Assembly (NCBI GenBank): GCA_004017535.1
Contig: SAJS01000003.1
Span: 310,001-374,000, forward strand
Length of the DNA stretch: 64,000 nucleotides
Source: Mesorhizobium sp.
GTDB taxonomy: Bacteria > Pseudomonadota > Alphaproteobacteria > Rhizobiales > Rhizobiaceae
Reading direction: 5' to 3'
The notes under the pieces were generated by a model, which was not told the DNA's origin, did no database searches, and worked only from the letters and a program-made list of their open reading frames with translations. Below are positions 14,978 through 23,791 of the stretch, in pieces; the first letter of the stretch is position 1; each line of letters begins with the position of its first letter. A program made the translations under genes and the position numbers.

Positions 14978-15721
14978 ATGAGCGTTTCCGAGATCACCCT
15001 CGCCGAGGGCAAGGCCACCAACAGGCGCGGCGCCGAGTTCCGTCGCGGGCTCGCCGCCGCGACGCCGATGCTGCTCGGCATCATTCCCTATGCGCTGGTG
15101 CTCGGCGCGCAGGCCGCGCAGAGGGGCCTCAGCGTGCTCGAGGTGCCGCTGATGACCGGGCTCAATTTTGCCGGCGGATCGGAATTCGCCGCGATCCAGC
15201 TCTGGACCTCGCCGCCGCATATCCTGCTGATCGCCGCGATCACGCTTTTGGTCAACAGCCGGCATTTCCTGATGGGCGCAGCGCTTGCGCCTTTCATCAG
15301 GCACCTGCCGAACCGCCAGGTTTTTCCGGCGCTGTTCCTGATGTGCGACGAGAGCTGGGCGGTTGGCCTGGCGGATGCGCAGCGCCGTGCCGCGGCCGGC
15401 GCGCGGCCGGCCTTCAGCCTGGCCTTCTATCTCGGCGCCGGCCTGGCCGTCTATCTCGCCTGGGTGGCGTTCACGACTTGCGGCGCGGCGCTCGGGCCTG
15501 TGCTCGGCGACGTCGAGACATATGGTTTCGCGATGGCCTTCCCGGCCGTCTTCCTGGTGCTGCTGCGGGGCATGTGGAAGGGCTTTGCCGCCTCGCGGCC
15601 CTGGCTGGTCAGCCTGGCGGTGGCGGCGCTCACCTATCTCCTCGTGCCCGGCGCCTGGTATGTGGCGGCCGGCGCGCTGTCCGGCCTGGTAGCCGCGTGG
15701 TTCCTGGCAGGCGAGACATGA
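14978..15721 (+). CDS. azlC: AzlC-family branched-chain amino-acid exporter, large subunit
   Basis: 247 residues, ATG 14978 chosen for AAGG upstream. Multi-pass inner-membrane protein of the AzlC family with the signature GLNFAGGSEFAAIQLW and LLVNSRHFLMGAALAPFI. It forms the export pair with AzlD, whose ATG overlaps this stop (ATGA). Divergent from an Lrp-type regulator 170 bases away. Confidence 0.94.
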   Translation: MSVSEITLAEGKATNRRGAEFRRGLAAATPMLLGIIPYALVLGAQAAQRGLSVLEVPLMTGLNFAGGSEFAAIQLWTSPPHILLIAAITLLVNSRHFLMGAALAPFIRHLPNRQVFPALFLMCDESWAVGLADAQRRAAAGARPAFSLAFYLGAGLAVYLAWVAFTTCGAALGPVLGDVETYGFAMAFPAVFLVLLRGMWKGFAASRPWLVSLAVAALTYLLVPGAWYVAAGALSGLVAAWFLAGET

Positions 15722-16017
15722 TCGACCCGATGACAGCGCTTGCCATCCTGGCGATGGCCGGCGTGACGTATCTCACCCGTATCGGCGGCTATGTTGTGCT
15801 CAAGAACCGCGCGCTCAGCCCGCGCGCCACGGCCGTGATGGAAGCCGCGCCCGGCTGCGTGCTGATCTCGGTTATCGCGCCGGATTTCGTCTCGAGGAAT
15901 CCGGCCGACCTCGCGGCTTTAGCCATAACCGTGCTTGCCGCGACGCGGCTGTCGATGCTGCCCACAGTGGTGATCGGGGTGGCCTCGGCGGGCGCGTTGC
16001 GGTGGCTGATAGGATAA
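15718..16017 (+). CDS. azlD: AzlD-family branched-chain amino-acid exporter, small subunit
   Basis: 99 residues with three hydrophobic segments; AMAGVTYLTRIGGYVVL and RATAVMEAAPGCVLISVIAP match the AzlD family. It overlaps azlC by four bases (ATGA), which means translational coupling. It acts with AzlC to export branched-chain amino acids such as valine or analogues. Confidence 0.94.
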   Translation: MIDPMTALAILAMAGVTYLTRIGGYVVLKNRALSPRATAVMEAAPGCVLISVIAPDFVSRNPADLAALAITVLAATRLSMLPTVVIGVASAGALRWLIG

Positions 16018-16023
16018 CCGGCC

Positions 16024-16501
16024 TCAGAGGCTGTAGAGCCCGAGCTCGTCCGGCTGGTCGCCCTCCCCGCTTGCATGCTGCTTCAACGCGGCATCCAGCC
16101 TGTCGTTGTCGCCGTCTTGCGGGCGGACGACCGCATTGACCAGCGTATCCAGGGAAACGCCAAGCTGGTCCAGGCCAAGCTGCCTTTCGATCTTGGCGAT
16201 CGCCGACGGAGATTGCCGTTTGAACGCCTCGACGGCGTTCTTGATCGCCGAACCGTAGGAAGAAACGGACTCGTAGTCGGTCTGGTCGACGCCGAACTCC
16301 TTGCCGGCGCGCTGCATCAGCCTGACTCGTCGCCGTGATGTTGAGGCTGTCGAGACTGAACATGGCGACCGCGGGCTCCGCCTGGGTGAGCGGCAATGCC
16401 GCCGGACCGGAGACGCTGTCGATGCTCGCGGCGGGTCTGGCCGTTGGCGGCAGGCGTTGCGGCTGCAGGATCACAAGCGCGGTGCTGAGCGTCGAAGACA
16501 T
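16024..16501 (-). pseudogene. Frameshifted small hypothetical gene
   Basis: Two good-looking pieces lie in different frames of the minus strand. The N-terminal piece (from ATG 16501) reads STLSTALVILQPQRLPP, PAASIDSVSGPAALPLTQAE and MFSLDSLNITATSQADA. The C-terminal piece reads MQRAGKEFGVDQTDYESV, then AIKNAVEAFKRQSPSAIAKI and ends DELGLYSL at 16024. They meet at about 16310-16320 on GCTGATGCAGCGC. A lost 8-base repeat (GCTGATGC) would restore ...QADALMQRAG.... The C-terminal piece could still be made alone from its own ATG at 16317. Function unknown. Confidence 0.5.
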
Positions 16502-16677
16502 TGCCGGGTCTCGCACGCGCCCGTCCGTCATGGACCGACGCCGGACAGTCAAGCCAAGACGTCATGTCTCGAGCGAAGCGTTTCACAGGTAATAAGCCGG
16601 TTGTCCTAAGAGTTCGATAGAACGATGGTTCACCTTTTAACGATGAACCGCGCTATCTCCTTGGTCGGGCTCAAAGC

Positions 16678-17064
16678 TCAGTCATCGCCGCCGCCACCGC
16701 CACCCTCGCCGCCCCCGTCATGCCCGCCGCTGTCGCCGCCGCCGTCATGGCTGCCGCTGTCGCCGCCACTTTCGCCGCCGCCCTGGTTATGATCGCCCTG
16801 ATCATCGCCTGCGTCGTCACCCTGGTCGCCTTGGTGCGAGCCGGCGTCGACGCCATCATCGTCCCCCTGTTCATTTTCAGCGGTGGCCTGATCATCTTCC
16901 TGGCTGCCCGTGGCACTCTGCTCTTGATCGTCCTGCACCGGTGCGGTCACCTGATCGTCCTGCACGGGCGCCGCGCCGTGATCGGAGCCTGCGAGCGACG
17001 GTTGCGCCGCCAGAATGCCGAGCAGCGAGACCGAAGCCGCCAGCAGCAGGGGAAAAGCCTTCAT
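16678..17064 (-). CDS. Secreted Asp/Gly/Gln-rich low-complexity protein (128 aa)
   Basis: Start ATG 17064 with GGAG upstream. Signal peptide MKAFPLLLAASVSLLGILAA, cleavage around SLAG. The mature chain is disordered and acidic: two VQDDQ...APVQDDQ blocks, then Asp-Gln-Gly tracts (GDDAGDDQGDHNQGGG) and a Gly/His/Asp tail. A metal- or water-binding envelope protein is possible but nothing shows it. Composition repeats are visible at the DNA level (GCCGCCGTCATGGCTGCCGC). Confidence 0.7.
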   Translation of the reverse strand: MKAFPLLLAASVSLLGILAAQPSLAGSDHGAAPVQDDQVTAPVQDDQEQSATGSQEDDQATAENEQGDDDGVDAGSHQGDQGDDAGDDQGDHNQGGGESGGDSGSHDGGGDSGGHDGGGEGGGGGGDD

Positions 17065-17171
17065 TATCGTCTCCTTCCGGCCCACGAGCCGCCATTGTCG
17101 ATGGCTGATCATCAGCCGGGCCGGATTACGGCCCGCTTAAACGGGTGATTCGAATTTTAGCCATCGCTTAT

Positions 17172-19274
17172 TTATATCTGCCGCCTTACAGGCATAGTCA
17201 ATCCGCCGGCGGCTCTTGCCACGATCGCCTCCAGCGGTTCGGGCCGGTGCAGGAAATAACCCTGACCGTAAGCGACGCCCATGCCCACGAGGATCTCCAG
17301 CGCGTTCTTTTCCTCGACCTTTTCGGCCACCACGGCGGCGCCCATCGAGCGGGCGATGCCGGTGATCGCAGAGACGATCTCGCGATCGAAGCGGCTGTCG
17401 GCGATGTGCTCGACGAAGGAACCATCGATCTTGATGGCGTCGATGGGGAAGCGCCTGAGATATTCGAACGAGCTCATGCCGGCGCCGAAATCGTCGAGGC
17501 TGACGCGACAATGGCGGAGCCTCGCCTTGCGCACGAACTCGGCCGCCGCGTCGAAATTGGTGACGGCGGCGGTCTCGGTGATCTCGAAGCCGATGGCCGA
17601 CGGCGGCGCGCCGCTCTCGGCGATGGCCTCGTCGACGAAAGCCCAGAGCTGCGGGTCGGAAAGCGTCTGCGCCGACAGGTTGAAGTCGAGCGCGATGGCG
17701 CCCGCGCGCATCGCCTCGCCGTGGCGCGTCAGCGCGGTGCGGATGATCCAGCGGTCGAGCCGCGCGGCAAGGCCGAAGCGTTCGGCGACCGGCATGAAAT
17801 CGCCGGGCGGGATCATCGTGCCGGTGCGGGCCTCGAGCCTGGCCAGCACCTCGACATGGCGGCTGTCCTCCCATGGCAGGCCGAGCCGGTGGATCTCCTG
17901 GCCGAACAGCTTCAGCCGGCCGTCTTCCATGGCGTCGACCAGGTCGGCGGCCAGCCGCGCGGCGTTGAGCCCGCCGGCGCCCGATGTTGTGTCGGGCGAG
18001 AACACGGTAAAGCGATCGCGACCGCCGGCCTTGGCGGCGTAGCAGGCGTCGTCGGCACAGGCGAGCGCATCGGCCACGCTCATGTTGCGGTCGCGCACGA
18101 AGGCGATGCCGATGCTGGCGGCAAGCCTGCGCGAGGTGATAGCCGAGCCGAGATCGGCATCGCGCACCGCGGCGAGCACGGCGCCGGCGATGCGCTCGGC
18201 ACAAGCGTCATCGCAGTTCGGTACCATAAGCGCGAATTCATCGCCGCCGAGGCGCGCCGCATGCGCCGACGCGGGCAGGCTGGCGAGGATGCCCGCCGCG
18301 ACGCTCTTCAACGCGAGGTCGCCGGCGGCATGACCGGCATAGTCGTTGAGCGCCTTGAAGTAGTCGAGATCGACATAAAACACCGCTAGCGGCAGGCGCT
18401 CGGCCATGGCGATGTTCTCGGCGAGCAGCCGGTCGAAGGCCGCGCGGTTGAGCAGCCCGGTCAGGGCGTCGTGGCGCGCGGCGAAGGCAAGTCCCTCGGC
18501 GCGCATCTTCTCCTCGGTGATGTCGCGCACGGTGCCCAAGATCTGCCCGGCCGAGCCGACGCCGGCAACGAAACGCACCAGCGACTCGACGTGGCGGATC
18601 TGGCCCTCACGCAGGACGATGCGATATTGCGCGGCGACGACGCCGTTCGAGCCGGGCGAGATCTGATGGGCCCGTTCGGCGGCTTCCTTGTCGTCGGGAT
18701 GAAGATAGGTGTGCCACAGGTCTGCCATCACCTCATCCGTGTCGGCAACCAGGCCGAATATCTCGCGGGTGCGCGCGTCCCAGAAGCTTTTCCTGGTGCC
18801 GATATCGTGATGCCAGATGCCTGTGCCGCTGGCCGCAAGCGCGAGGCGGAAGCGGACGTTGACCTGCTCGAGCGCCGCCTCGGCTTCTTTCTGGCGGGTG
18901 ATGTCGGTCTGCACGCCCATGAGCCGAAGCGGCCTCCCGTCGGCGTCGCGCTCGACAATGCCGCCACGGTCGAGAACCCAGACCCAGTGGCCGTCCTTGT
19001 GGCGCAGGCGCAGCTGGGTCTCGATGGAATCGACGAGGCCCGCAATGTGCCGGTCGCCGCTTTCCTGCGCGCGCTGGCGGTCGTCGGGATGGGTCAGCTT
19101 CAGCCAGAGGTCGGGCGTGTCGGCGAGTTCGCCGGGCTCATAGCCCAGCATCTTCGACCAGGTCGGTGAATAGTAGCAATCGCCGGCCGACAGATTCCAG
19201 TCCCAAAGGCCCAGATGAGCGCGATCAAGCGCCAGCGCCCAGGAATTGCCGTTGCGTTTATTGTCGTCCGCCAT
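17172..19274 (-). CDS. PAS-PAS-GGDEF-EAL cyclic-di-GMP signalling protein
   Basis: 700 residues, cytosolic. Two PAS domains with PAC ends (about residues 10-130, ending RLMGVQTDITRQKEAEAALE, and 140-265, ending GTVRDITEEKMRAEGL). The GGDEF domain, about 270-430, has the intact RLGGDEFALM motif for diguanylate cyclase. The EAL domain, about 440-690, reads EVLARLE at the EAL position but keeps FEITET, LDDFGAGMSSFEYL, IKIDGSFV and AEKVE, so phosphodiesterase activity is plausible. ATG 19274 is used. It sets c-di-GMP in response to a redox or ligand signal, controlling motility or biofilm. Confidence 0.95.
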   Translation of the reverse strand: MADDNKRNGNSWALALDRAHLGLWDWNLSAGDCYYSPTWSKMLGYEPGELADTPDLWLKLTHPDDRQRAQESGDRHIAGLVDSIETQLRLRHKDGHWVWVLDRGGIVERDADGRPLRLMGVQTDITRQKEAEAALEQVNVRFRLALAASGTGIWHHDIGTRKSFWDARTREIFGLVADTDEVMADLWHTYLHPDDKEAAERAHQISPGSNGVVAAQYRIVLREGQIRHVESLVRFVAGVGSAGQILGTVRDITEEKMRAEGLAFAARHDALTGLLNRAAFDRLLAENIAMAERLPLAVFYVDLDYFKALNDYAGHAAGDLALKSVAAGILASLPASAHAARLGGDEFALMVPNCDDACAERIAGAVLAAVRDADLGSAITSRRLAASIGIAFVRDRNMSVADALACADDACYAAKAGGRDRFTVFSPDTTSGAGGLNAARLAADLVDAMEDGRLKLFGQEIHRLGLPWEDSRHVEVLARLEARTGTMIPPGDFMPVAERFGLAARLDRWIIRTALTRHGEAMRAGAIALDFNLSAQTLSDPQLWAFVDEAIAESGAPPSAIGFEITETAAVTNFDAAAEFVRKARLRHCRVSLDDFGAGMSSFEYLRRFPIDAIKIDGSFVEHIADSRFDREIVSAITGIARSMGAAVVAEKVEEKNALEILVGMGVAYGQGYFLHRPEPLEAIVARAAGGLTMPVRRQI

Positions 19275-19395
19275 TCTTTGTTCTTGCCGTCCTCCCGCGG
19301 CAATACTGCATCAAAGCAAAGAAGAAAGAGTTACCGGGCATGTCCGCGATCGCCGCATTTCGACCGCAAGCAGGGCCTGGAAAGCTGCGCGCCGA

Positions 19396-19953
19396 TCAAG
19401 CCGGGCCGCGCCGCGCTCTGCGCCTGGCCATCTCACGGTAAAGCGCCTCGGGACTGACGCCGATCTCATGCGCGACGGCGGACCAGTGGCCCTTTTCGGG
19501 CCGGCTGCCATGCCATGCGATCCACGCGTCTAGGCGGGCGGCAACGGTCTTGAGGAAGAGGATCTCGGCCTGGAGTCTCGCTTGCTGGACCTCGCGCGCC
19601 AGATGACGCGCCCACACCACGGCCAGTTCCGGATCCTGCTGGAGGCGCGCACGCAGGGTGGAACGTGGAATGGCCCATGTCACCGCCGCCGTTTCAGCGC
19701 GGGCGTCGCAATGATATTGCGCCGAGTAGAGCGAGGCTTCGGCCAGGATCGAGGCGGGCCCGGCACGCTGCAGAATCAAGATCGAGCCATCGTCCTGATG
19801 GCGGACGAGATGGATGGTGCCTGATTGCACCGCGTGAATGTTGCGGATCGGATCGCCGGAATGAAACACCGAGCCGCCGGCAGCGAACTCGCACGGGCGG
19901 CCGGGAAGATCGTCGAGCAAGGCAAACAGCGAAGGCAACATGATCTCTATCAT
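19396..19953 (-). CDS. Crp/Fnr-like regulator (cyclic-nucleotide-binding domain, atypical HTH)
   Basis: 185 residues from ATG 19953. The N-terminal cupin-like barrel of Crp proteins is clear (FHSGDPIRNIHAVQSGTIHL, ASILAEASLYSAQYHCDARA). The C-terminus is a shortened helix-turn-helix (SAVAHEIGVSPEALYREMAR), smaller than in standard Crp. It is divergent from the secreted protein at 20001 with 47 bases between, so it likely controls it. The effector is unknown. Confidence 0.88.
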   Translation of the reverse strand: MIEIMLPSLFALLDDLPGRPCEFAAGGSVFHSGDPIRNIHAVQSGTIHLVRHQDDGSILILQRAGPASILAEASLYSAQYHCDARAETAAVTWAIPRSTLRARLQQDPELAVVWARHLAREVQQARLQAEILFLKTVAARLDAWIAWHGSRPEKGHWSAVAHEIGVSPEALYREMARRRARRGPA

Positions 19954-20000
19954 GTCGCCTTCGGGTCCGGCATGGCAAGCATGTCCCATCACAAGAGAGA

Positions 20001-20576
20001 ATGCCGATGATCCGTGCGCTTGACCTTGCCGCACTTGCCCTTGCCGCGAGCCTCGTCCCCACCGGGGCCCTTGCCCATCAGAGCACCCATACGATGCACC
20101 AGATGATGCATCGTCCGCCAAAGGGCCAGGCGGCGCCGATCCAGCCAGGGCAAGATGCCTTCGCCGCGATTCAGGAAATCGTCGCAATGCTCGAGGCGGA
20201 TCCGAGGACCGATTGGTCGAAGGTCGACATCGATGCTTTGCGCAGCCACCTTGTCGACATGAACGCCGTCATCATGGGCGCAACGGTGACCGAACAGCCT
20301 ATCGACGGCGGGATGAAGTTCACGGTGACAGGGTCTGGACCGACGCGGGATTCAATCCGCCGGATGGTCAATGCCCATGCCGCGGCGATGAGCGGCGCGG
20401 GCAATTGGCGATACATGGCGGCAGACACGGACGACGGCGCGACGCTCAGCGTGCTTACCCCTGAAGCCGACCGCGCGAAGCTGCATGGCCTTGGCTTCTT
20501 CGGCATCCTGACGATCGGGATGCACCACCAGCAGCACCATCTGATGATCGCGCGCGGCGAACACCCGCACAGCTGA
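20001..20576 (+). CDS. Exported hypothetical protein, His/Met-rich N-terminus (191 aa)
   Basis: 191 residues. Signal peptide MPMIRALDLAALALAASLVP, cleavage around ALAHQ. A His/Met-rich HQSTHTMHQMMHRPPKG follows, which could bind copper or heme. The remainder looks like a folded domain, ending with FFGILTIGMHHQQHHLMIARG. ATG 20007 is an alternative start. Divergent from a Crp-like regulator, which suggests regulated expression. Family not recognised; metal binding is inference from composition only. Confidence 0.75.
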   Translation: MPMIRALDLAALALAASLVPTGALAHQSTHTMHQMMHRPPKGQAAPIQPGQDAFAAIQEIVAMLEADPRTDWSKVDIDALRSHLVDMNAVIMGATVTEQPIDGGMKFTVTGSGPTRDSIRRMVNAHAAAMSGAGNWRYMAADTDDGATLSVLTPEADRAKLHGLGFFGILTIGMHHQQHHLMIARGEHPHS

Positions 20577-20586
20577 CTGCGGCTGT

Positions 20587-20990
20587 TCAAAGGGCGGGCA
20601 AGCGCCGGCGCACGAGCGCCGCATGACGTCGCGCGCCATGCAGCAGGCCACCGTCGTTGAATCACAGGCCGGGTTGTGCAGCGGGGCTGTGCCATTGCCC
20701 ATGAGGACGAAGCATCCAGACACGTAGGAAACGGGCGAAATCCTCCGAAGCGGTCATGGGCTCAGCCGCGATGCCAGCGGCATCGTCGGCCGCGATGCGG
20801 ACAGCGTTGCCGGCCAACACCATCCTGGCCGCCGCAAGCGCCTCGTCGACCAGCGCCGCGTGGTTGGTCTAGGGCATGAACTGGCGCGTGTAAGTGACTT
20901 CAGCCACGACACTATAAGCCTGCGCCGTGCCTTCGGCGATGCGGCGCATCTCGTTCTCGATCGCAGCCTTCCGCCCCGGGGTGAGCGAAC
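20587..20990 (-). pseudogene. Remnant of an M20-family amidohydrolase (C-terminal third)
   Basis: Minus-strand translation gives KAAIENEMRRIAEGTAQAYS, TYTRQFMP then an in-frame TAG, NHAALVDEALAAARMVLAGN, AEPMTASEDFARFL, then after frameshifts CFVLMGNGTAPLHNPA and FNDGGLLHGARRHAALVRRR, ending at TGA 20587. This is the C-terminal part of an M20/M40 amidohydrolase (hippurate hydrolase type). It has one nonsense codon and at least two frameshifts. It sits directly behind the stop of dpaL; the first two thirds are deleted. Confidence 0.85.
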
Positions 20991-20999
20991 AGGAACTGC

Positions 21000-22196
21000 T
21001 CAGGCAGTTTGCAGGAAGACCTCTTCGGGCGCCATCCCGACAAGTTCGGCGAAGCGGGCGTGGTCGGTCGCGCCCTCCGAGTTGATGACGAGCACGCGCG
21101 AATGCCCGTCGAGGCCGAGCGCTGTGCGCATATGCCCGTCGCCCGCGGCGCGGACCAGCCCGGCGAGACCTGCCCCGCCGCTCTCGCCCGAGACGATCGC
21201 CGGATCATTGCCCAAGGGGCGCGCCAGCCGCTTCATCACCGCGACCGCGTCATCCTCATCCACCGTCATGAAGGCATCGCCGACGCGCGCCAACACGCGC
21301 CAGGCGACCAGGGACGGCTCGGCGCATTCGAGCATCGTCATGACCGTCGGCTCCTGATTGGCGATCGTTGCCGGCCGGCCGGCCTCAGCCGAAGCGTAGA
21401 CGCAGGCCGAGCGCTCCGGCTCCACCACAACGGCCTTCGGCCGCCTGGAGCCGAGCATGACCGCCATATGGCCGGCGATGGCCGCCGCGAAGCCGCCGAC
21501 GCCGGCTTGCAGGAAGACATGCGTTGGCGGCTCGGCCATGCGCCGCAGCGTCTCGCGCACGATCACCGTATAGCCCTGCATGACCAGTCCGGGCACGCGC
21601 TCATAGCCGAGCCAGGAGGTGTTGGAGACGATCTTCCAGCCACGCTCGGCGCCGACACGAGCGACCTCGCGCACCGCATGGTCATAGCCGCCCTCGACCT
21701 CGACGATCTCGGCGCCAAAGCGGGCGATGGCCGCGACGCGCTCGCAGCTCACGCCGGCATGGACGAAGATCACCGAACGCGCGCCTACGAGGCTGGCGCC
21801 CTGCGCGACCGAGCGGCCATGGTTGCCGTCGGTGGCGCAGACGAAGATCATGCCGGAGGCGATCTGGCGCACCCGGGCGTCGTTTATCTCGCCGATATCG
21901 ACGTCGCGGCCGAGCCACTTGCCGGCCTCCTCCAGCACCAGCCGCATGACGGCGTAGGCGCCGCCCAGGGCCTTGAAGCTGCCCAGGCCAAGACGCTGGC
22001 CTTCATCCTTGACATGAAGCGCCGCGATGCCGAGTTCATCAGCCAGCGCCGGCAAGGCGCGCAGCGGAGTCTCGGCATGGTCGTCGCGTGCCTTGAGGTA
22101 GCGCTCGGCCCGCTCGCCTCCCGCCATGCCGAGCGCCTCGGCATCGGCGGCAACCAACGGCTGGTTGTGTTCTGGACGTTGGTTGAGAAGCAGCAT
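21000..22196 (-). CDS. dpaL: Diaminopropionate ammonia-lyase
   Basis: 398 residues from ATG 22196 (AGGAAG upstream). PLP-dependent fold-type II enzyme that splits 2,3-diaminopropionate into pyruvate and ammonia (EC 4.3.1.15). The Schiff-base Lys lies in RLGLGSFKALGGAYA. CATDGNHGRSVAQGA binds the cofactor; the Gly-rich FLQAGVGGFAAAIAG and SGESGGAGLAGL follow. Cytosolic. In relatives an amidohydrolase gene follows; here only a decayed piece of it remains (20587-20990). A second dpaL fragment lies upstream at 22453-22610. Confidence 0.93.
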   Translation of the reverse strand: MLLLNQRPEHNQPLVAADAEALGMAGGERAERYLKARDDHAETPLRALPALADELGIAALHVKDEGQRLGLGSFKALGGAYAVMRLVLEEAGKWLGRDVDIGEINDARVRQIASGMIFVCATDGNHGRSVAQGASLVGARSVIFVHAGVSCERVAAIARFGAEIVEVEGGYDHAVREVARVGAERGWKIVSNTSWLGYERVPGLVMQGYTVIVRETLRRMAEPPTHVFLQAGVGGFAAAIAGHMAVMLGSRRPKAVVVEPERSACVYASAEAGRPATIANQEPTVMTMLECAEPSLVAWRVLARVGDAFMTVDEDDAVAVMKRLARPLGNDPAIVSGESGGAGLAGLVRAAGDGHMRTALGLDGHSRVLVINSEGATDHARFAELVGMAPEEVFLQTA

Positions 22197-22411
22197 GCTA
22201 GTCTTCCTGCTAGGCACTGAATTCTGTCGGCGGGCGCGATTCAGGCGCGATTCCGGGCCCTTTCATTGGCTGAGTGATTGAAGTTTGTTTCGATTGGATG
22301 TCGCCGGATGTTCGCTTCGGAGGAAGCCGGTACGGCGAACTTGACTATTTTTGGGCGTATTTCGCCCCCGCCTCATGGTGTCGGCGATACCCATCCGCGT
22401 TCCTCGCGCGA

Positions 22412-22610
22412 TCAATTGGCCGCCAGCCGGTCGGCGTTGATCGTCAGATTGCTCATGCCGGCTGCCTTGCTTTTGCGACCTCGTGCGGCGCGATGCCGAC
22501 CAGTTCGGCATAGCGGCTAAGGTCGGTCGCACCCTCGAAGTTGACGATCAGCACGCGGGAATGGACATCGAGGCCAAGCTGGAGGTGCCGTCGGCCTGGA
22601 AAAGCCAGGC
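22412..22610 (-). pseudogene. Remnants of a second dpaL and of an M20 Zn-hydrolase start
   Basis: From about 22610 down to the TGA at 22453, the minus strand reads LQLGLDVHSRVLIVNFEGAT and DLSRYAELVGIAPHEVAKA, matching the C-terminus of the neighbouring dpaL (ALGLDGHSRVLVINSEGATD). The next ORF starts on its stop (ATGA at 22456) and reads MSNLTINADRLAAN then TGA, which looks like the N-terminus of an M20-family Zn-dependent hydrolase. A decayed copy of a dpaL-hydrolase pair. The rest of 22197-22411 shows nothing further. Confidence 0.7.
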
Positions 22611-22636
22611 GGCATGGCGCCGCCTGGCGTCTGTTC

Positions 22637-23173
22637 CTACTGGGTCGGCGCCATCGCGTGCTCGCACGACACTTTCGGGTTCATGTCGGCGAAGGTGCCG
22701 GTCGGGTTGGCCTTCCAGGCCCACACGTGCAGTTCGTAGAAGGGTCCCAGGCCGTAGCGGTTGGGCGCGCTGTTGAAGTTGAACAGCTGGCCGTCGAGCG
22801 ATGCCGGCCCTTTCGAGGTGATGTATTCAACCGCCACCAGCTTCAACCTGCCATCGGCCATCGGCTCGTACATCACCGCTTCGGGGCGCGCGATATCGAC
22901 CTTGTCGTCCTTCAGATAATCGCCGTTGACGTAGTGGATGCCCATGGCGCCGCCGGTGATGCCGCTGGCGCAGGGAATGGGCGCATAGCCTTCGGCCATC
23001 GCGGCCTTGACGTCGAGAAACCGGCTGTTTACCGCCCGCACCTTGCCGGCCAGCGGACTGTCGCTGGAGGTGGGTGCGGCGTCTTCCTGATGGGCCGTCG
23101 CGAGGCTTGTGCAGGCCGCGGTCGCGACCGCAGCCGCGAGAAGCCTGATGCAAAAGTTCGATGTCATGTTCAT
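22637..23173 (-). CDS. Exported hypothetical protein (178 aa)
   Basis: Signal peptide NFCIRLLAAAVATAACTSLA with cleavage near ATA-HQ; AGGAAG ribosome-binding site. The mature domain contains KAAMAEGYAPIPCASGITGG, MGIHYVNGDYLKDD, EAVMYEPMADGRLKLVAVEY and ELHVWAWKANPTGTFADMNP, with Cys in IPCASG and VSCEHA likely paired. The pattern is of a periplasmic protein family common in proteobacteria and annotated hypothetical. Genuine gene by conservation-like composition; function not known. Confidence 0.82.
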   Translation of the reverse strand: MNMTSNFCIRLLAAAVATAACTSLATAHQEDAAPTSSDSPLAGKVRAVNSRFLDVKAAMAEGYAPIPCASGITGGAMGIHYVNGDYLKDDKVDIARPEAVMYEPMADGRLKLVAVEYITSKGPASLDGQLFNFNSAPNRYGLGPFYELHVWAWKANPTGTFADMNPKVSCEHAMAPTQ

Positions 23174-23288
23174 TCCGTTCTTCCTGAGAAAGCCCGGCTG
23201 GCCGGCCGCCGGAAATACGGCGGCGCGACGGGCAAGCGCCGTGGCTGTTTGTGCTTGATGATCCCGGGTTCGATGCGGTGGCCGCCGT

Positions 23289-23615
23289 TCATCCCTTCGG
23301 CAGGTACGAGATCGTTCCAGCCAGATCGGTGTTGTCGATCAGCTGGAAACGGCTGTCGCTACCGCCCTGGCGGGCAGACACGAAGGGCGCGTAAGCCGGG
23401 TCATTGGTGAAGGCGCGCGCCGCCGCCTCCGACGGAAAGGCCATCAGGGCGATCAGCGTCGTGTCGAGCGGCTTGCCCTCGAGCGTCTTCACATTGCCGC
23501 TGCGCGCCAGATATTTGCCGCCATGCTTGTGGACGAGATCGTGTACCGAAGCCGCATAGGCCGGTATCCATTTCGGGTCTTTCACCTTGATGTCTGCGAT
23601 AAGATAAGCGGTCAT
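23289..23615 (-). CDS. DUF1330 family protein
   Basis: 108 residues from ATG 23615 (AGGAGA upstream). Small ferredoxin-like fold protein of the DUF1330 family: TAYLIADIKVKDPKWIPAYA at the start, GKYLARSGNVKTLEGK in the middle, LIALMAFPSEAAARAFTNDP later. Function unknown, related to dimeric alpha-beta barrel enzymes. Divergent from an HxlR regulator across a perfect palindrome (23705-23723), so probably under its control. Confidence 0.93.
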   Translation of the reverse strand: MTAYLIADIKVKDPKWIPAYAASVHDLVHKHGGKYLARSGNVKTLEGKPLDTTLIALMAFPSEAAARAFTNDPAYAPFVSARQGGSDSRFQLIDNTDLAGTISYLPKG

Positions 23616-23704
23616 GGTTGGTCTCCTGGTTGCGGCGCACAGGTGCATCCCGTGCGTCGGCCAAGGGGCTCGCATGGCAGGCCGCTCGCCAACCAGTCCG
23701 CGAT

Positions 23705-23723
23705 CTGTACCGGCCCGGTACAG
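23705..23723. promoter_or_regulatory. Perfect palindromic operator candidate
   Basis: CTGTACCGG-C-CCGGTACAG: 9-bp perfect arms around one base. A third half-site CTGTAC follows at 23727-23732. It lies in the divergent promoter region between the DUF1330 gene and the HxlR regulator. HxlR proteins bind such GTAC-type palindromes. Confidence 0.7.
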
Positions 23724-23791
23724 TTTCTGTACTCGCCGCTTCATTCATGAAGGTCTAATGTTCCGCCCGATTTCGAGGGAGGACACGGATC

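Noticed and set aside
17145-18389. 414-codon frame opposite the GGDEF-EAL gene
   Set aside because: Shadow frame with no motifs.
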